NCBI RefSeq assembly: GCF_013623775.1
Contig: NZ_JABFAM010000008.1
Location: 276,011 to 340,010 of the forward strand
Source of the DNA: Rufibacter sp. XAAS-G3-1
Lineage (GTDB): Bacteria > Bacteroidota > Bacteroidia > Cytophagales > Hymenobacteraceae
DNA length: 64,000 nt
Direction of reading: 5' to 3'
Below are positions 18,696 through 27,588 of this stretch, one piece after another. Numbering within the stretch: the stretch's first letter is position 1; every line of letters starts with the position of its first letter. A program made the translations under genes and the position numbers. The notes under the pieces were generated by a model that saw only the letters and a list, made by a program, of their open reading frames with translations, had not been told where the DNA came from and searched no databases.

Positions 18696-19118
18696 TCAAT
18701 GAGGTCTTATAAGACTCAAAGGTGAACCTTTGTTGTGCGTAGAGTTAGCCAGAGCGCTCTACGCACCCTTGGACAGCCAATCTCCTGATTGGCGAGCCAC
18801 CGGCGCAGGCGCGCGCAGGTCTAAAGACGCTACGGGGGCTTCTGAAGCGAGCGGTATTGCGGAAGCAGATTGTTAGAAAAAACTGGCGCGAGTCTCCGGC
18901 CTCGCCGGGAACCACCAGCACGTTTGCGTAACGTCAGTTAATAAAAGGAATCTCTCTTTTTAAGGCTGTTTTATAGAAAGTAGCTCAAAAACAGGTTCAC
19001 AAGGGAAGCCATCAAAAGTGACGACAACCTTGTTCCTGTAACCAGGGAGGCAGCCCGAATCAACTGATTTGGTTAACCTCTGCCGTGTTTTCGCGTTTAG
19101 GGTGGGAAACCAATAGAA

Positions 19119-19724
19119 ATGAAGAGAATGGGAAAAGTAACAAATGCACTCTTTTTAACGCTTTTACTAACCGTGTTTGGTGCCTGTGAGCGGGTGAAAG
19201 AGAAAGAAGCCGTGGCCGACCTGCCGGAAACCTCTGTAGAAGATACCCTCGTGCTTACCCCAGACACCCTGGAAATTGAGACCGCCCTTACTGAAACCGG
19301 CACAACCACCCCACCAAGCATGGTAGTAGACCCGTATAGCGACGCAAAAGCCCATACCCTCACCAGCGAAGGAACCCCAAAGCCAAGCACCGCCGTGATG
19401 ACTTCCTCCCCGGTGTCAAGATATGAGGCTCCCACCAAAGCCTCTGGCGCAGGAACTACCGCCAAAAGAAAGTACGTAAAGCCTACCCAGCAGCAGCTAC
19501 AGCGTTCCCTGGCGCTGGATGCCCGCAAATCAAACCAAATGGATTTGCCCCAACTGAAGGACTACTGGATGCGGCGGCAAGATTACTACCGGCGGGCCTC
19601 TAAAAATGTAAAGTACGTGGCCGGAGATACCAAAATCAAAATCTCACAGGAAGAGACCAAAATTGAGACCCCCCGCGGCAAAGTGAAAATTGAGGGAGAT
19701 GACATCAAGATAAAGTATGATTAA
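19119..19724 (+). CDS. Hypothetical lipoprotein, 201 aa
   Basis: No family recognised. The N-terminus is a lipoprotein signal (LLLTVFGAC, Cys23). Residues 24-110 are rich in Thr, Pro, Glu and Ser, resembling a flexible linker. The C-terminal half contains QLKDYWMRRQDYYRR and a lysine/glutamate-rich end with the repeated pattern KIKI...KIE...KVKIEGDDIKIKYD, probably amphipathic beta strands. It is expected at the periplasmic face of a membrane. The gene stands alone between repeat-rich gaps. Confidence 0.75.
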   Translation: MKRMGKVTNALFLTLLLTVFGACERVKEKEAVADLPETSVEDTLVLTPDTLEIETALTETGTTTPPSMVVDPYSDAKAHTLTSEGTPKPSTAVMTSSPVSRYEAPTKASGAGTTAKRKYVKPTQQQLQRSLALDARKSNQMDLPQLKDYWMRRQDYYRRASKNVKYVAGDTKIKISQEETKIETPRGKVKIEGDDIKIKYD

Positions 19725-19882
19725 TGCCGTGAACACGGGAATTGAAAGTGACTTTAGTAGACTAGCAAATATTGTTCAGTTACGCTAACGACGCCTATTC
19801 AACGCAGAACTCTCCCCTCAAGGGGAGAATCTGCTCTTAGCACGGCAATACGGGTGGGTAGTGAGCCAGACAATTTCTAGCT

Positions 19883-20074
19883 GTTCGGGAGTAGAACTCC
19901 CGAACCTGCCTGCTGCGGAGTTCTACTCCGCCGGGAACCAAGGGCAAAAGAAGGGGAGTAGAACTCCCCGGCAGCTTGCTTCCGGAGTGGAACTCTGGAA
20001 GAGCGGGTAAGAACGGTTTGGTTTTCTGGAAGTTTCAGGAACTAAATAGCCGCTCATTTTTCCCTGCAAGATCA
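19883..20074 (+). repeat. Family A four-hairpin element, copy 3
   Basis: Contains GTTCGGGAGT/ACTCCCGAAC (19883-19905), CTGCGGAGT..., GGGGAGT/ACTCCCC and TTCCGGAGTGGAACTCTGGAA in order, and a right end CTGCAAGATCAG followed by CCTGGGAGGGG, part of another palindrome. The left terminal repeat is not clear. The rest of 19725-20172 has no gene. Confidence 0.8.
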
Positions 20075-20172
20075 GCCTGGGAGGGGTAATTTTTACCTTT
20101 CCACCATCTTATTCAAAAGGGCACCACTTATTCAATGATGGTTAAATTTTACCACTAGGCTTATTCAGCCGT

Positions 20173-20234
20173 GCGCCCCTGATCTGTTTTGGGGCTGTTT
20201 TTAGATAAACAGCCCCAAAACAGATCAGGGGCGC
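20173..20234. repeat. Family B palindrome with perfect 28-base arms
   Basis: The core GTTTTGGGGCTGTTT / AAACAGCCCCAAAAC is extended by GCGCCCCTGATCT and its complement, with a 6-base loop. The right arm includes the stop codon and last two sense codons of the 20225-20863 gene, so the hairpin is transcribed at the end of that mRNA and may act as its terminator. Confidence 0.9.
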
Positions 20235-20863
20235 TTCTTTTTGCGGGTAAGGGCAACGGCCGCCATGGTGATAAGGGCTCCCAGCAAAGCCACGGCAATG
20301 TCTTTCTGGGCATCCCAGACATCGCCCTGGGTACCTAAGTACGCCATCCCCTGCGTGGGGAAAAACACATCGGCCACCGACCATTCCATCAGTTCATAGA
20401 AGGCACCCATGCTTACGGTTAAGTCAACGGGTAGCGCGTAGCTGAAAAAAGGCCGCATGTTGGTCAGCCGGTAGAAGACCTCATTCAGGGGGTAGGCCAG
20501 AAAGAACCCAAACCCGAAATGCACCAGCCGGTCATAGTGGTTGCGTTCCAGGTGCAACTGGTCTTTGACCCAAAAGCCGAACGGGTTCTCGGCGTAGGTG
20601 TGCTGGCTGCCGTACACGTGCAGCATCATAAACAGGAAAATGCAGGTATAACTGAAGTCTGAAAACTGGAAATGCTTGTAGAACGCCACCAGCAAAATTA
20701 CCGCCGACAGCGTGAGTGTGTTTTCCAGCCACCAGTTTTTAGAGTCCGTGGTATGGAAACCGGTATATGCCCAGAACAAACCAAAGATAATGACATACGC
20801 GATAAGCAGCAGATTTCTACGGAAATGGGTGCGTTCCTGGTCTGTGGTAAAGGAAAAGGCCAT
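20225..20863 (-). CDS. DUF2238 (YjdF-like) membrane protein
   Basis: The 212-residue protein has about five hydrophobic segments and the conserved blocks of the DUF2238/YjdF family: NHYDRLVHFGFGFFLAYP, SMGAFYELMEW and GDVWDAQKDIAVALLGALI, ending in a basic tail (RKKKRP). These are inner-membrane proteins of unknown function with conserved Asp, His and Glu residues in the membrane. The stop codon lies inside the arm of the palindrome at 20173-20234. It is followed upstream, on the same strand, by the MBL-fold gene (103-base gap), so the two may share a transcript. Confidence 0.88.
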   Translation of the reverse strand: MAFSFTTDQERTHFRRNLLLIAYVIIFGLFWAYTGFHTTDSKNWWLENTLTLSAVILLVAFYKHFQFSDFSYTCIFLFMMLHVYGSQHTYAENPFGFWVKDQLHLERNHYDRLVHFGFGFFLAYPLNEVFYRLTNMRPFFSYALPVDLTVSMGAFYELMEWSVADVFFPTQGMAYLGTQGDVWDAQKDIAVALLGALITMAAVALTRKKKRP

Positions 20864-20966
20864 GCAGAAGGGGTCTTAAAGGTTATACAAGCTGCTGAAG
20901 AAGCATACAGACGGCGGCTGCTTTTTCAGCATCTTAAGTATAAGAGAGAAGTGAAAGAATTGTTTA

Positions 20967-21683
20967 TCACACTGCCTCGTGCAACCGGGCGGGCAACATG
21001 AAGTCGGGCTGGTGGTACACCAGCCCGAACGGGTTATCTTTCGGGTTCTGGGTTGGGTCACAGTGATACCCCAGGACTTTGTAATCCTTAGACAGCGGAA
21101 CCAGCTTTTTATAGTACGTGTGCGCGCTGTTCTGTTCAGAAAACGTGATGTCATGGAAAATGGTAGTGGCTTTGGGGGGCATTCCCCGCAAGTACGCGAA
21201 AAGCGCCTCTGGCTGACCTAAGTCACCGGAGAACACCATTCTTTCCCCTTTTTCTTCAAAGATGTAGGCGTACGTTTGCAATCGCTCGGCATGTTGGCCG
21301 TAGGTGTCCACAGAAGTGATGCCCGGTACTTCTGACAGCGGAATAAAGTCTGCGTACCTCTCGGGTTTCTGGAGCTGCAGTCGCAGAAACTCATACAATT
21401 CGTCCCTGAAATCATCATCTGGGTACAGAATGGTAGGCCGGCAGTTGGTGTTGAAATAATGACAATGCAGCAAAACGTTGGCCAAACTGCCCGTATGGTC
21501 GTTGTGCAGGTGGGTAAGCAGGATGTATTGCACACTGCGGGTAAGCTGGTGCTGCCTGAGGACGGGGTACACGGTAAAACCACAATCCAGCAGAATGGAG
21601 TTTCCTTTAAATTCTACAAGGGCGGCCGAATTGCCGTATGCCACATCAAACGCTCCGCCCGTTCCTAAGAAGGTGAATTTCAT
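20967..21683 (-). CDS. MBL-fold metallo-hydrolase
   Basis: The 238-residue protein opens with MKFTFLGTGGAFD and carries the metal-binding motif LLTHLHNDHTGS (HxHxDH) near residue 58, a further metal ligand region MVFSGDLG, and a late His in YKVLGYHCDP. This pattern is that of the ribonuclease Z-like/beta-lactamase superfamily. It may act on a phosphodiester or nucleotide substrate in the cytoplasm; the substrate cannot be deduced. No signal peptide is present. It is divergent from the endonuclease III-like gene across a 104-base spacer. Confidence 0.88.
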   Translation of the reverse strand: MKFTFLGTGGAFDVAYGNSAALVEFKGNSILLDCGFTVYPVLRQHQLTRSVQYILLTHLHNDHTGSLANVLLHCHYFNTNCRPTILYPDDDFRDELYEFLRLQLQKPERYADFIPLSEVPGITSVDTYGQHAERLQTYAYIFEEKGERMVFSGDLGQPEALFAYLRGMPPKATTIFHDITFSEQNSAHTYYKKLVPLSKDYKVLGYHCDPTQNPKDNPFGLVYHQPDFMLPARLHEAV

Positions 21684-21787
21684 AGTTGTATCTTACTTTC
21701 CAAGACCATGCTTTGTGCTCTAAACTGTAGAGAAGCTTCACGCAAACTTTACCATCGGGGGCTCGTTTAGAGGGAAAAGAAAAGACT

Positions 21788-22495
21788 ATGGCTGAAGCAA
21801 ATCAGCAGCTTTCTCCCTCAGAAAAGATATGGCAAGTTCATATACGGTTGAATGAAGTTTTTGGTCATCTTTCCGGCCATCCGCGCCGCGAGCCCATGCG
21901 CGAACTCATTTCCACCATGCTCTCGCACCGTACCACGCACGCCAATGAGGAGAAAGCCTACTTTCAGATGCTGGAGAAATTCCCCACCTGGGAAGCCGTG
22001 CTGGCTGCGCCGATAGAAGAATTAGCCAATGTCCTGGCTCCGGCTGAATTCCCGGGTGCCAAAGCCGTGAACATCCAGAAAGCCCTTCGCCTCATCCAGG
22101 CTGAGCACCCAGACTTCAACCTGGATTTCCTGCACAACCTGGACGTGCCCGAAGCCCTGCAATGGCTCATGTCTTTGCCCGGCGTGGGGCTGAAAACCGC
22201 TACGCTGGTACTATTGTTTAACTTCCACAAGCCCGTGTTTCCGGTAGACACGCACGTGCACCGCATTAGTCAGCGCGTAGGGCTCATTGGCGCCAAGGTC
22301 ACCCATGACAAAGCCCACCAACTTCTGCTGGATCTGCTGCCCAAAGACGCGCTGGTGCTTTATAACCTGCACCGCCACCTGCTCAAACATGGCCAGAAAA
22401 TCTGTACCTGGCGCGCGCCCAAATGCGAAGTCTGTGTCCTGCAGAACCTCTGCAACTACTACGCTGAGGTACGTTTAAAAGGAATAGATCAGTAG
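21788..22495 (+). CDS. Endonuclease III-like DNA glycosylase (HhH-GPD, 4Fe-4S)
   Basis: 235 residues with the helix-hairpin-helix-GPD core: LMSLPGVGLKTATLVLLF contains the catalytic-type Lys after GVG, and VFPVDTHVHRISQRVGL has the conserved Asp. The C-terminal iron-sulfur loop has the spacing C-x6-C-x2-C-x5-C (CTWRAPKCEVCVLQNLC). It should excise oxidised pyrimidines and cut abasic sites in base-excision repair. The sequence differs enough from classical Nth that it may be a UV-endonuclease-like or otherwise specialised member, so I give no symbol. A family B palindrome begins four bases after the stop. Confidence 0.93.
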   Translation: MAEANQQLSPSEKIWQVHIRLNEVFGHLSGHPRREPMRELISTMLSHRTTHANEEKAYFQMLEKFPTWEAVLAAPIEELANVLAPAEFPGAKAVNIQKALRLIQAEHPDFNLDFLHNLDVPEALQWLMSLPGVGLKTATLVLLFNFHKPVFPVDTHVHRISQRVGLIGAKVTHDKAHQLLLDLLPKDALVLYNLHRHLLKHGQKICTWRAPKCEVCVLQNLCNYYAEVRLKGIDQ

Positions 22496-22498
22496 CTT

Positions 22499-22608
22499 TG
22501 TTTTTGGGCTGGTTTCTGGAAAAGAAGCCCGAAACGGGATTTTCAGACGGGTCAATTGCTCCAGGCCTTTGCGTTTTAGGCCTCATTTCTGAAAATGGAG
22601 GCGAAAAC
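22499..22608. repeat. Two family B palindromes between nth-like gene and TonB receptor
   Basis: Copies at about 22499-22537 (TTTTTGGGCTGGTTTC/GAAAAGAAGCCCGAAA) and 22569-22608 (GCGTTTTAGGCCTCATTT/AAAATGGAGGCGAAAACGC). An open frame runs through both into the receptor gene but is not coding. Confidence 0.7.
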
Positions 22609-22707
22609 GCTTATAACATCTTCCGTAAGCCCCATAATTGCTGTTCAAAACAAATATCTGTGCCGTTGGTTTGCATCCTGAGACCACCCATTTTTCTTTA
22701 CATTATC

Positions 22708-25155
22708 ATGACTAAGTTTTACGTGCTGTTTTTGCTGTTTCTCTCGTTTGCTGCGTTACCAGTGCAGGCCCAAAGCACGGGCAGGATCACGGGCGTGGTG
22801 CGAGACCGGAATACCCAGGAACCCATCATCGGGGCCACCGTGGCGCTGGAGGAAACCACCCTGGCCGCCGCTACCGATGCGCAGGGACGCTACCGCCTGG
22901 AGAACGTGCCCACGGGCAGTTACAACATCAAAGCTTCTTTTCTGGGCTACGATCCGGTGACGCGCTACAACGTGCCGGTGACCTCGGGCAACGCCCTTAC
23001 CCTGAACCTGGAGCTTTCGCCGGGCGCAAACCAGTTGCAGGAAGTGAATGTGACCTTTGACCGTTCCATCAGGGTGGCCACGGTAGAAACGCCGCTGTCG
23101 GTGCAGAGTTTGAGCAGCGAGGAGATCAAGAGCAACCCCGGCGGTAATTTTGACATTTCAAGGGTAATCCAGACGCTGCCGGGCGTGGCCGGGGCCGGCA
23201 GCACGGGCGCTGGTTTCCGGAATGATATTGTGATTAGGGGCGGCGGGCCGAGTGAGAACGTCTTTTTCCTGGACGGCATTGAGATTCCCGTGATCAACCA
23301 CTTTTCCACCCAGGGCAGCAGCGGCGGCCCGCAGGGAATTTTGAACGTGTCTTTTATTGAGGATGTAACCTTGAGCACCAGCGCCTTTGACGCCCGCTAT
23401 GACAACGCCCTGTCCAGCGTGTTCCAGTTCCGGCAGCGCGAGGGCAACCCCGACCGCCTGCAGGGCAACGTGCGGCTGAGTGCCACCGAGCTGGCCGCCA
23501 CCCTGGAAGGTCCGCTCGCGCCTAAGACTACGTTCCTGGCCTCGGCCCGCCGGTCTTACCTGCAACTTTTGTTCAAAGCCATCGACTTGCCCATCAGGCC
23601 TAATTACTGGGATTTTCAGTACAAAGTCACCCATCAGCTGAACGCCAAAACTACTTTGACGGCGCTGGGGATTGGGGCCATTGACGATTTCAGTTTTGCG
23701 GTGCCCAAGGAAAGCTCGCCGGAGAAAGAGTACGCGTTGCGTTCCAACCCGCTCATCAACCAGTGGAACTACACGGTGGGGGCTAGCCTGAGGCGGTCGC
23801 TGGAGAACGGGTTTGTGCAGGTAGCCCTCAGCCGGAACGTGTTTGAGAACCGGCTAGACCGCTTTGAAGATGCGCAGTACGGGGATGAATCTAGGAGGCT
23901 CCTGAAAAGCCGGTCACAGGAAAAAGAGAACAAGCTGCGGGTAGACGTGAACCAGTTTGTGGGCGGCTGGAAGTTCTCTTACGGGGCCATCGGGCAGTAC
24001 GTGGGCTATGACAACCGCTTTTTCAGCCAGATACGCCAGGAGCTGCGCGACGGGAACGGCAATGTGGTGCAGCCTCGCGTAACCGTGGACTTTGACACCA
24101 ACCTTGATTTCTTCCGCTACGGCCTGTACGGGCAAACCTCCCGCAGTTTCCTGCAAGACAAACTGAGTTTGTCTTTGGGTGTGCGCACCGATATGAACTC
24201 GTTCACCACGGAGGGCAACAACCCGCTGGAAACACTTTCGCCGCGCGTCTCTGCGTCTTATTCTCTGGCCGAGCGCTGGAAACTGAACGCCTCGGTGGGA
24301 ACGTATTACCGCCTACCCATCTATACCGTGCTGGGCTACAAAGAGGCCAACGGGGCGTATGCCAACCAAGACAGTGAGTACATCAGATCCACGCATTACG
24401 TGGCCGGGCTGGAGTTCTTGCCGTCGGTGGCCAACCGCCTCACCGTGGAAGGGTTCTATAAACGCTACGGCAACTACCCGGTCTCGCTGCGCGATGGGGT
24501 CTCCCTGGCCAACCAGGGCATTGAGTTTGGGGCGATCGGCAATGAAGACGTGGCCAGCGTGGGCAAAGGCCGCGCGTACGGCGCTGAGTTCTTCTTTCAG
24601 CAGAAACTGACCCGAGGGCTGTACGGCTTGGTTTCCTATACCTTGGTGCGCAGCGAATTCACGGGCTTGGACAATGATAAATACGTTGCCTCGGCGTGGG
24701 ACAACCGCCATCTGGTGTCGGCGTTGCTGGGCTGGCAGTTTGGCCGGAACTGGGAACTGGGCGGGAAGTACCGCTTCGCGGGAGGGTCGCCCTACACACC
24801 TTTTGACTTAGAGGCTTCGCAGCAGAATTACGCCTCTTTGGGCACCGGCCTGCTGGACTACGATCGCCTCAACACCCAACGCCTGCGCTCGTTCCAGCAA
24901 CTGGACGTGCGCCTGGACAAGAAATGGAACTACAAACGCACCACCCTGGACGTGTACGTGGATATCCAGAACATCTTCCGGTTCAAAGGCCCTTCTCTGC
25001 CGCAGTACACCTTCCAGCGTACCGCTGACAACACCGCTTTCGTGACCACAGACGGCCAGCCGCTCCAGCCCAACGGTTCCAACGCCATCCCGCTGCTTCT
25101 GGATGAGGATGATGTGACGTTTCTACCCACCGTGGGGTTTGTGCTGGAATTTTGA
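22708..25155 (+). CDS. TonB-dependent outer-membrane receptor with CarboxypepD_reg-like domain
   Basis: The frame is open from 22498, but the signal peptide starts at the Met at 22708 (MTKFYVLFLLFLSFAALPVQAQ), giving 815 residues. A carboxypeptidase-regulatory-like beta-sandwich follows (GRITGVVRDRNTQEPIIGAT), then the plug domain (VIQTLPGVAGAG, IVIRGGGPSENVFFLDGIEI) and a long beta-barrel ending in FLPTVGFVLEF with the terminal aromatic. It imports a large ligand through the outer membrane, powered by TonB. No SusD-like partner is adjacent, so a polysaccharide-utilisation role is not supported; the ligand is unknown. Confidence 0.95.
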   Translation: MTKFYVLFLLFLSFAALPVQAQSTGRITGVVRDRNTQEPIIGATVALEETTLAAATDAQGRYRLENVPTGSYNIKASFLGYDPVTRYNVPVTSGNALTLNLELSPGANQLQEVNVTFDRSIRVATVETPLSVQSLSSEEIKSNPGGNFDISRVIQTLPGVAGAGSTGAGFRNDIVIRGGGPSENVFFLDGIEIPVINHFSTQGSSGGPQGILNVSFIEDVTLSTSAFDARYDNALSSVFQFRQREGNPDRLQGNVRLSATELAATLEGPLAPKTTFLASARRSYLQLLFKAIDLPIRPNYWDFQYKVTHQLNAKTTLTALGIGAIDDFSFAVPKESSPEKEYALRSNPLINQWNYTVGASLRRSLENGFVQVALSRNVFENRLDRFEDAQYGDESRRLLKSRSQEKENKLRVDVNQFVGGWKFSYGAIGQYVGYDNRFFSQIRQELRDGNGNVVQPRVTVDFDTNLDFFRYGLYGQTSRSFLQDKLSLSLGVRTDMNSFTTEGNNPLETLSPRVSASYSLAERWKLNASVGTYYRLPIYTVLGYKEANGAYANQDSEYIRSTHYVAGLEFLPSVANRLTVEGFYKRYGNYPVSLRDGVSLANQGIEFGAIGNEDVASVGKGRAYGAEFFFQQKLTRGLYGLVSYTLVRSEFTGLDNDKYVASAWDNRHLVSALLGWQFGRNWELGGKYRFAGGSPYTPFDLEASQQNYASLGTGLLDYDRLNTQRLRSFQQLDVRLDKKWNYKRTTLDVYVDIQNIFRFKGPSLPQYTFQRTADNTAFVTTDGQPLQPNGSNAIPLLLDEDDVTFLPTVGFVLEF

Positions 25156-25400
25156 CCTCACCCCAACCCCTCTCCCGTGGAGAGGGGCTTTTCTGGTTTA
25201 GGGCTGATTTGTGGGAAACAGGCTCAAAACGATTGGTGTAGTTGAGGCAATGCGTAGAGACAAGGCGGTGCCTGGTCTCTACGATTCTGGAATGTGTAGG
25301 CACCAGAATGCGTAATCCGCGCATAGAAGGTGTTTGGGGGCCGATTTCTGGGAAACAGGATGGAAACTGGTAATTGTTTCACGCCTTCCGTCCCCTTTGA
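25156..25400. repeat. Spacer after the TonB receptor: hairpins and family B copies
   Basis: CCCCTCTCCCGTGGAGAGGGG (25175-25195) is a likely terminator hairpin followed by CTTTTC. A family B copy lies at about 25197-25232. AGAGACAAGGCGGTGCCTGGTCTCT near 25256 recurs, slightly changed, at about 58620. A second weak B copy lies near 25335. No gene. Confidence 0.65.
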
Positions 25401-25683
25401 GGCTCATCTTGTAGGGTAAATTTGTCTTTGCTGTTCGGGAGTTCTACTCCCGAACCTGCCTGCTGCGGAGTTCCACTCCGCCGGGAGCCACGGGCAAAAG
25501 AAGGGGAGTGGAACTCCCCGGCAGTAGGCTTCCGGAGTGGAACTCCGGAAGAGCGGGAAAAGGTGTTTTCCGCGTTTTGGGCTGTTTCCCGCTAAACAGC
25601 CCCAAAACGTACCAGTAGGCTTTCCTCTCCGGTGAATTAAGTCCCAAACCCCGCCATTAACAAAAGTCTTCCTGCAAGATTAG
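25401..25683 (+). repeat. Family A element, copy 4, with six-base flanking repeat and an internal family B copy
   Basis: The left end GGCTCATCTTGTAGGG and right end CTGCAAGATTAG form the terminal inverted repeat. The four hairpins run from about 25435 to 25555. A family B palindrome (CGTTTTGGGCTGTTT/AAACAGCCCCAAAACG, 25573-25609) lies inside. CTTTGA flanks the element on both sides (25395-25400 and 25684-25689), and joining the flanks restores a CCCCTTTGAAGGGG palindrome of family C type. Confidence 0.85.
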
Positions 25684-25808
25684 CTTTGAAGGGGGGTGGA
25701 ACGCGTGCTTTGTAAGGAAAGTATATCAGTACCCTTCGCTGCAATCTACCCGTTTTCCGTAGGCAATGCGTACCTTGCAGGGGCCAAGGCATTCCTTTAT
25801 TCATCAGC

Positions 25809-26789
25809 ATGCGCTTAATCCATCATCCAGTACTGGCCAATTACTACGTGACGTACCGCTGCAACGCCAAATGCTCGTTCTGCGACATTTGGGAGAAGCC
25901 GTCGCCGTACATTCAGCTGGACGATGTGCGCCAGAACCTCCAAGATCTGCGCAAGCTGGGGGTGAACGTCATTGACTTCACTGGCGGCGAGCCTTTGCTG
26001 CACCGGCAGATAGACCAGTTTCTGGAGGTGGCGCAGGAGCTGGGTTTCATCACCACGCTTACCACCAACGGCCTTCTGTACCCCAAATGGGCCGAGCGCC
26101 TGAAAGGCAGGGTAGACATGCTGCACTTCTCCCTGGACTCCGCGGATAAAACGGAGCACGACACGGGCAGGGGAGTGGCCTGTTTTGATTTCGTGCTGGA
26201 ATCCATCAACATGGCCAAAAGCCTGGGCGAGCGCCCCGATATCCTGTTCACGGTTTTCAAGCACAACCTGGACCAAATAGAGCGGGTGTACCAGGAAATC
26301 TGTCTGCCCAACAACCTCATGCTGCTGTTGAATCCGGCCTTTGAGTACAACCAGGTAGAAACCGGCGAGCAACTGTCTGAAGCCGAACTGGACTATCTGG
26401 TGAGATTCAGCAAGCAGAAATGGGTGTATTTGAACGAGGCGTTCGTGCAGTTGCGCAAAGACGGCGGCAACCACATAGACAAACCAGTCTGCAAAGCCGC
26501 CAGCACCACGCTGGTGATCTCGCCGGAGAATGAGTTGGTCTTGCCATGTTACCACCTGGGGGCGCAGAAATTTCCCATCAACGGCAAACTGTATGAGTTG
26601 TACAAATCAGACGAAGTAAAAAAACTGATTGCCCTGGAAGGAAGGCTGCCCGCCTGCGAAGGCTGCACCATCAACTGCTACATGCAACCCAGCTTCGCGG
26701 TGGAGATGAACAGTTACTGGTGGAAAGCCCTGCCCAGTACCCTCAAGTACAACCTGAGAAAAGGCACCTGGAAGAAGATGCTTTCATAG
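25809..26789 (+). CDS. Radical SAM protein with SPASM-like C-terminus
   Basis: 326 residues. The N-terminal cluster motif is CNAKCSFC (Cys18, Cys22, Cys25), followed by DFTGGEPLLH (the GGEP SAM-binding motif) and a TIM-barrel-like middle. The C-terminal third has further cysteines (VCKAAST, VLPCYHL, CEGCTINCYM) that could hold an auxiliary iron-sulfur cluster as in SPASM/twitch proteins. The reaction cannot be fixed; similar proteins modify peptides or sugars. It stands alone after a repeat-rich gap, with no small peptide gene visible nearby, which argues against a simple RiPP maturase role. Confidence 0.9.
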   Translation: MRLIHHPVLANYYVTYRCNAKCSFCDIWEKPSPYIQLDDVRQNLQDLRKLGVNVIDFTGGEPLLHRQIDQFLEVAQELGFITTLTTNGLLYPKWAERLKGRVDMLHFSLDSADKTEHDTGRGVACFDFVLESINMAKSLGERPDILFTVFKHNLDQIERVYQEICLPNNLMLLLNPAFEYNQVETGEQLSEAELDYLVRFSKQKWVYLNEAFVQLRKDGGNHIDKPVCKAASTTLVISPENELVLPCYHLGAQKFPINGKLYELYKSDEVKKLIALEGRLPACEGCTINCYMQPSFAVEMNSYWWKALPSTLKYNLRKGTWKKMLS

Positions 26790-26829
26790 GTATCAAGCAT
26801 TTGATAGCACCATGTGATAGCATTGTGTT

Positions 26830-26866
26830 TAGGGGCCGTTTTTTGAAAAACAGCCCTTAAACGGAA
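26830..26866. repeat. Family B palindrome
   Basis: GTTTAGGGGCCGTTTT / AAAACAGCCCTTAAAC, just after the radical SAM gene. Confidence 0.7.
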
Positions 26867-26899
26867 ATCCTGGTGTATTTGCTACTCCGTCCCACTTCC

Positions 26900-26907
26900 T
26901 ATATTTG
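26900..26907 (+). promoter_or_regulatory. -7 box for the gamma-carbonic anhydrase gene
   Basis: TATATTTG is an exact TAnnTTTG match 36 bases before the ATG. Confidence 0.5.
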
Positions 26908-26943
26908 GTAAATTTCTAACTCTTAATTCCTAACTAAAAAATT

Positions 26944-27474
26944 ATGGCTCTGCTGCTACCGGTAAAAGGTGTTCACCCCATCCTGGGGAAAGATTGTTTT
27001 GTTGCGCCCAACGCCACCATTGCTGGCGATGTGGTACTGGGCGACCAGTGCACCGTTTGGTTTAACGCCGTGGTGCGCGGCGATGTCAACCTCATCCGCA
27101 TCGGGAACAAAACCAACATCCAGGATGGGGCCGTCATTCACTGCACGTACCTGAAAACAGCCACCATTATTGGCAGTAACGTGAGCATAGGGCATAATGC
27201 CATCGTGCACGGCTGCACCATTGAAAACAACGTGCTCATTGGCATGGGGGCTATTGTGATGGATAACGCCGTGGTGCAGGAACATTGCATTGTAGCCGCC
27301 GGGGCCGTGGTGCTGGAGAAAACCATCTGCGAAAGCGGTTTCATCTACGCCGGGGTGCCCGCCAAGAAAGTAAAAGCCCTTACGGCAGAACAGATGTCGG
27401 GCATGGCCCAAACCGCCGACAACTATGTGCTGTACGCCAGTTGGTTTCAGGAAGGGACTGGTGAGGAATCTTGA
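26944..27474 (+). CDS. Gamma-carbonic anhydrase family protein (YrdA-like)
   Basis: The 176-residue protein is a left-handed beta-helix of hexapeptide repeats. AGDVVLGDQCTVWFNAVVRGD and the Arg/Gln/Asp arrangement of NKTNIQDGAVIH are typical of gamma-class carbonic anhydrases. The metal-ligand histidines are visible in VIHCTY, SIGHNAIVHGC. The family binds zinc or iron at trimer interfaces, but many members have no proven carbonic anhydrase activity. It is cytoplasmic, with its own -7 box, and ends before a degenerate family B copy at 27473. Confidence 0.93.
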   Translation: MALLLPVKGVHPILGKDCFVAPNATIAGDVVLGDQCTVWFNAVVRGDVNLIRIGNKTNIQDGAVIHCTYLKTATIIGSNVSIGHNAIVHGCTIENNVLIGMGAIVMDNAVVQEHCIVAAGAVVLEKTICESGFIYAGVPAKKVKALTAEQMSGMAQTADNYVLYASWFQEGTGEES

Positions 27475-27588
27475 TTCTGGGCTGATTTTTAGAAACTAGG
27501 CAGAAAAGCGGTAAGATGATGATTTCAGATATAAGGTTGATAACAGGAGTTACTCTTTATATTCAGTAGTTGGCAGAAATAGAAAAGT

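Noticed and set aside
22498..22707. N-terminal extension of the TonB receptor
   Set aside because: It is encoded by two family B palindromes and lies before a normal signal peptide.
22708..25155. SusC/SusD polysaccharide-utilisation locus
   Set aside because: There is no SusD-like lipoprotein gene next to the receptor and no hydrolases adjacent to it.
25815..26555. 246-codon minus-strand frame over the radical SAM gene
   Set aside because: Antisense shadow; the plus-strand frame has the CxxxCxxC motif.
25809..26789. RiPP maturase cluster around the radical SAM protein
   Set aside because: No precursor peptide gene, protease or transporter is adjacent; the neighbours are repeats and a carbonic anhydrase-like gene.
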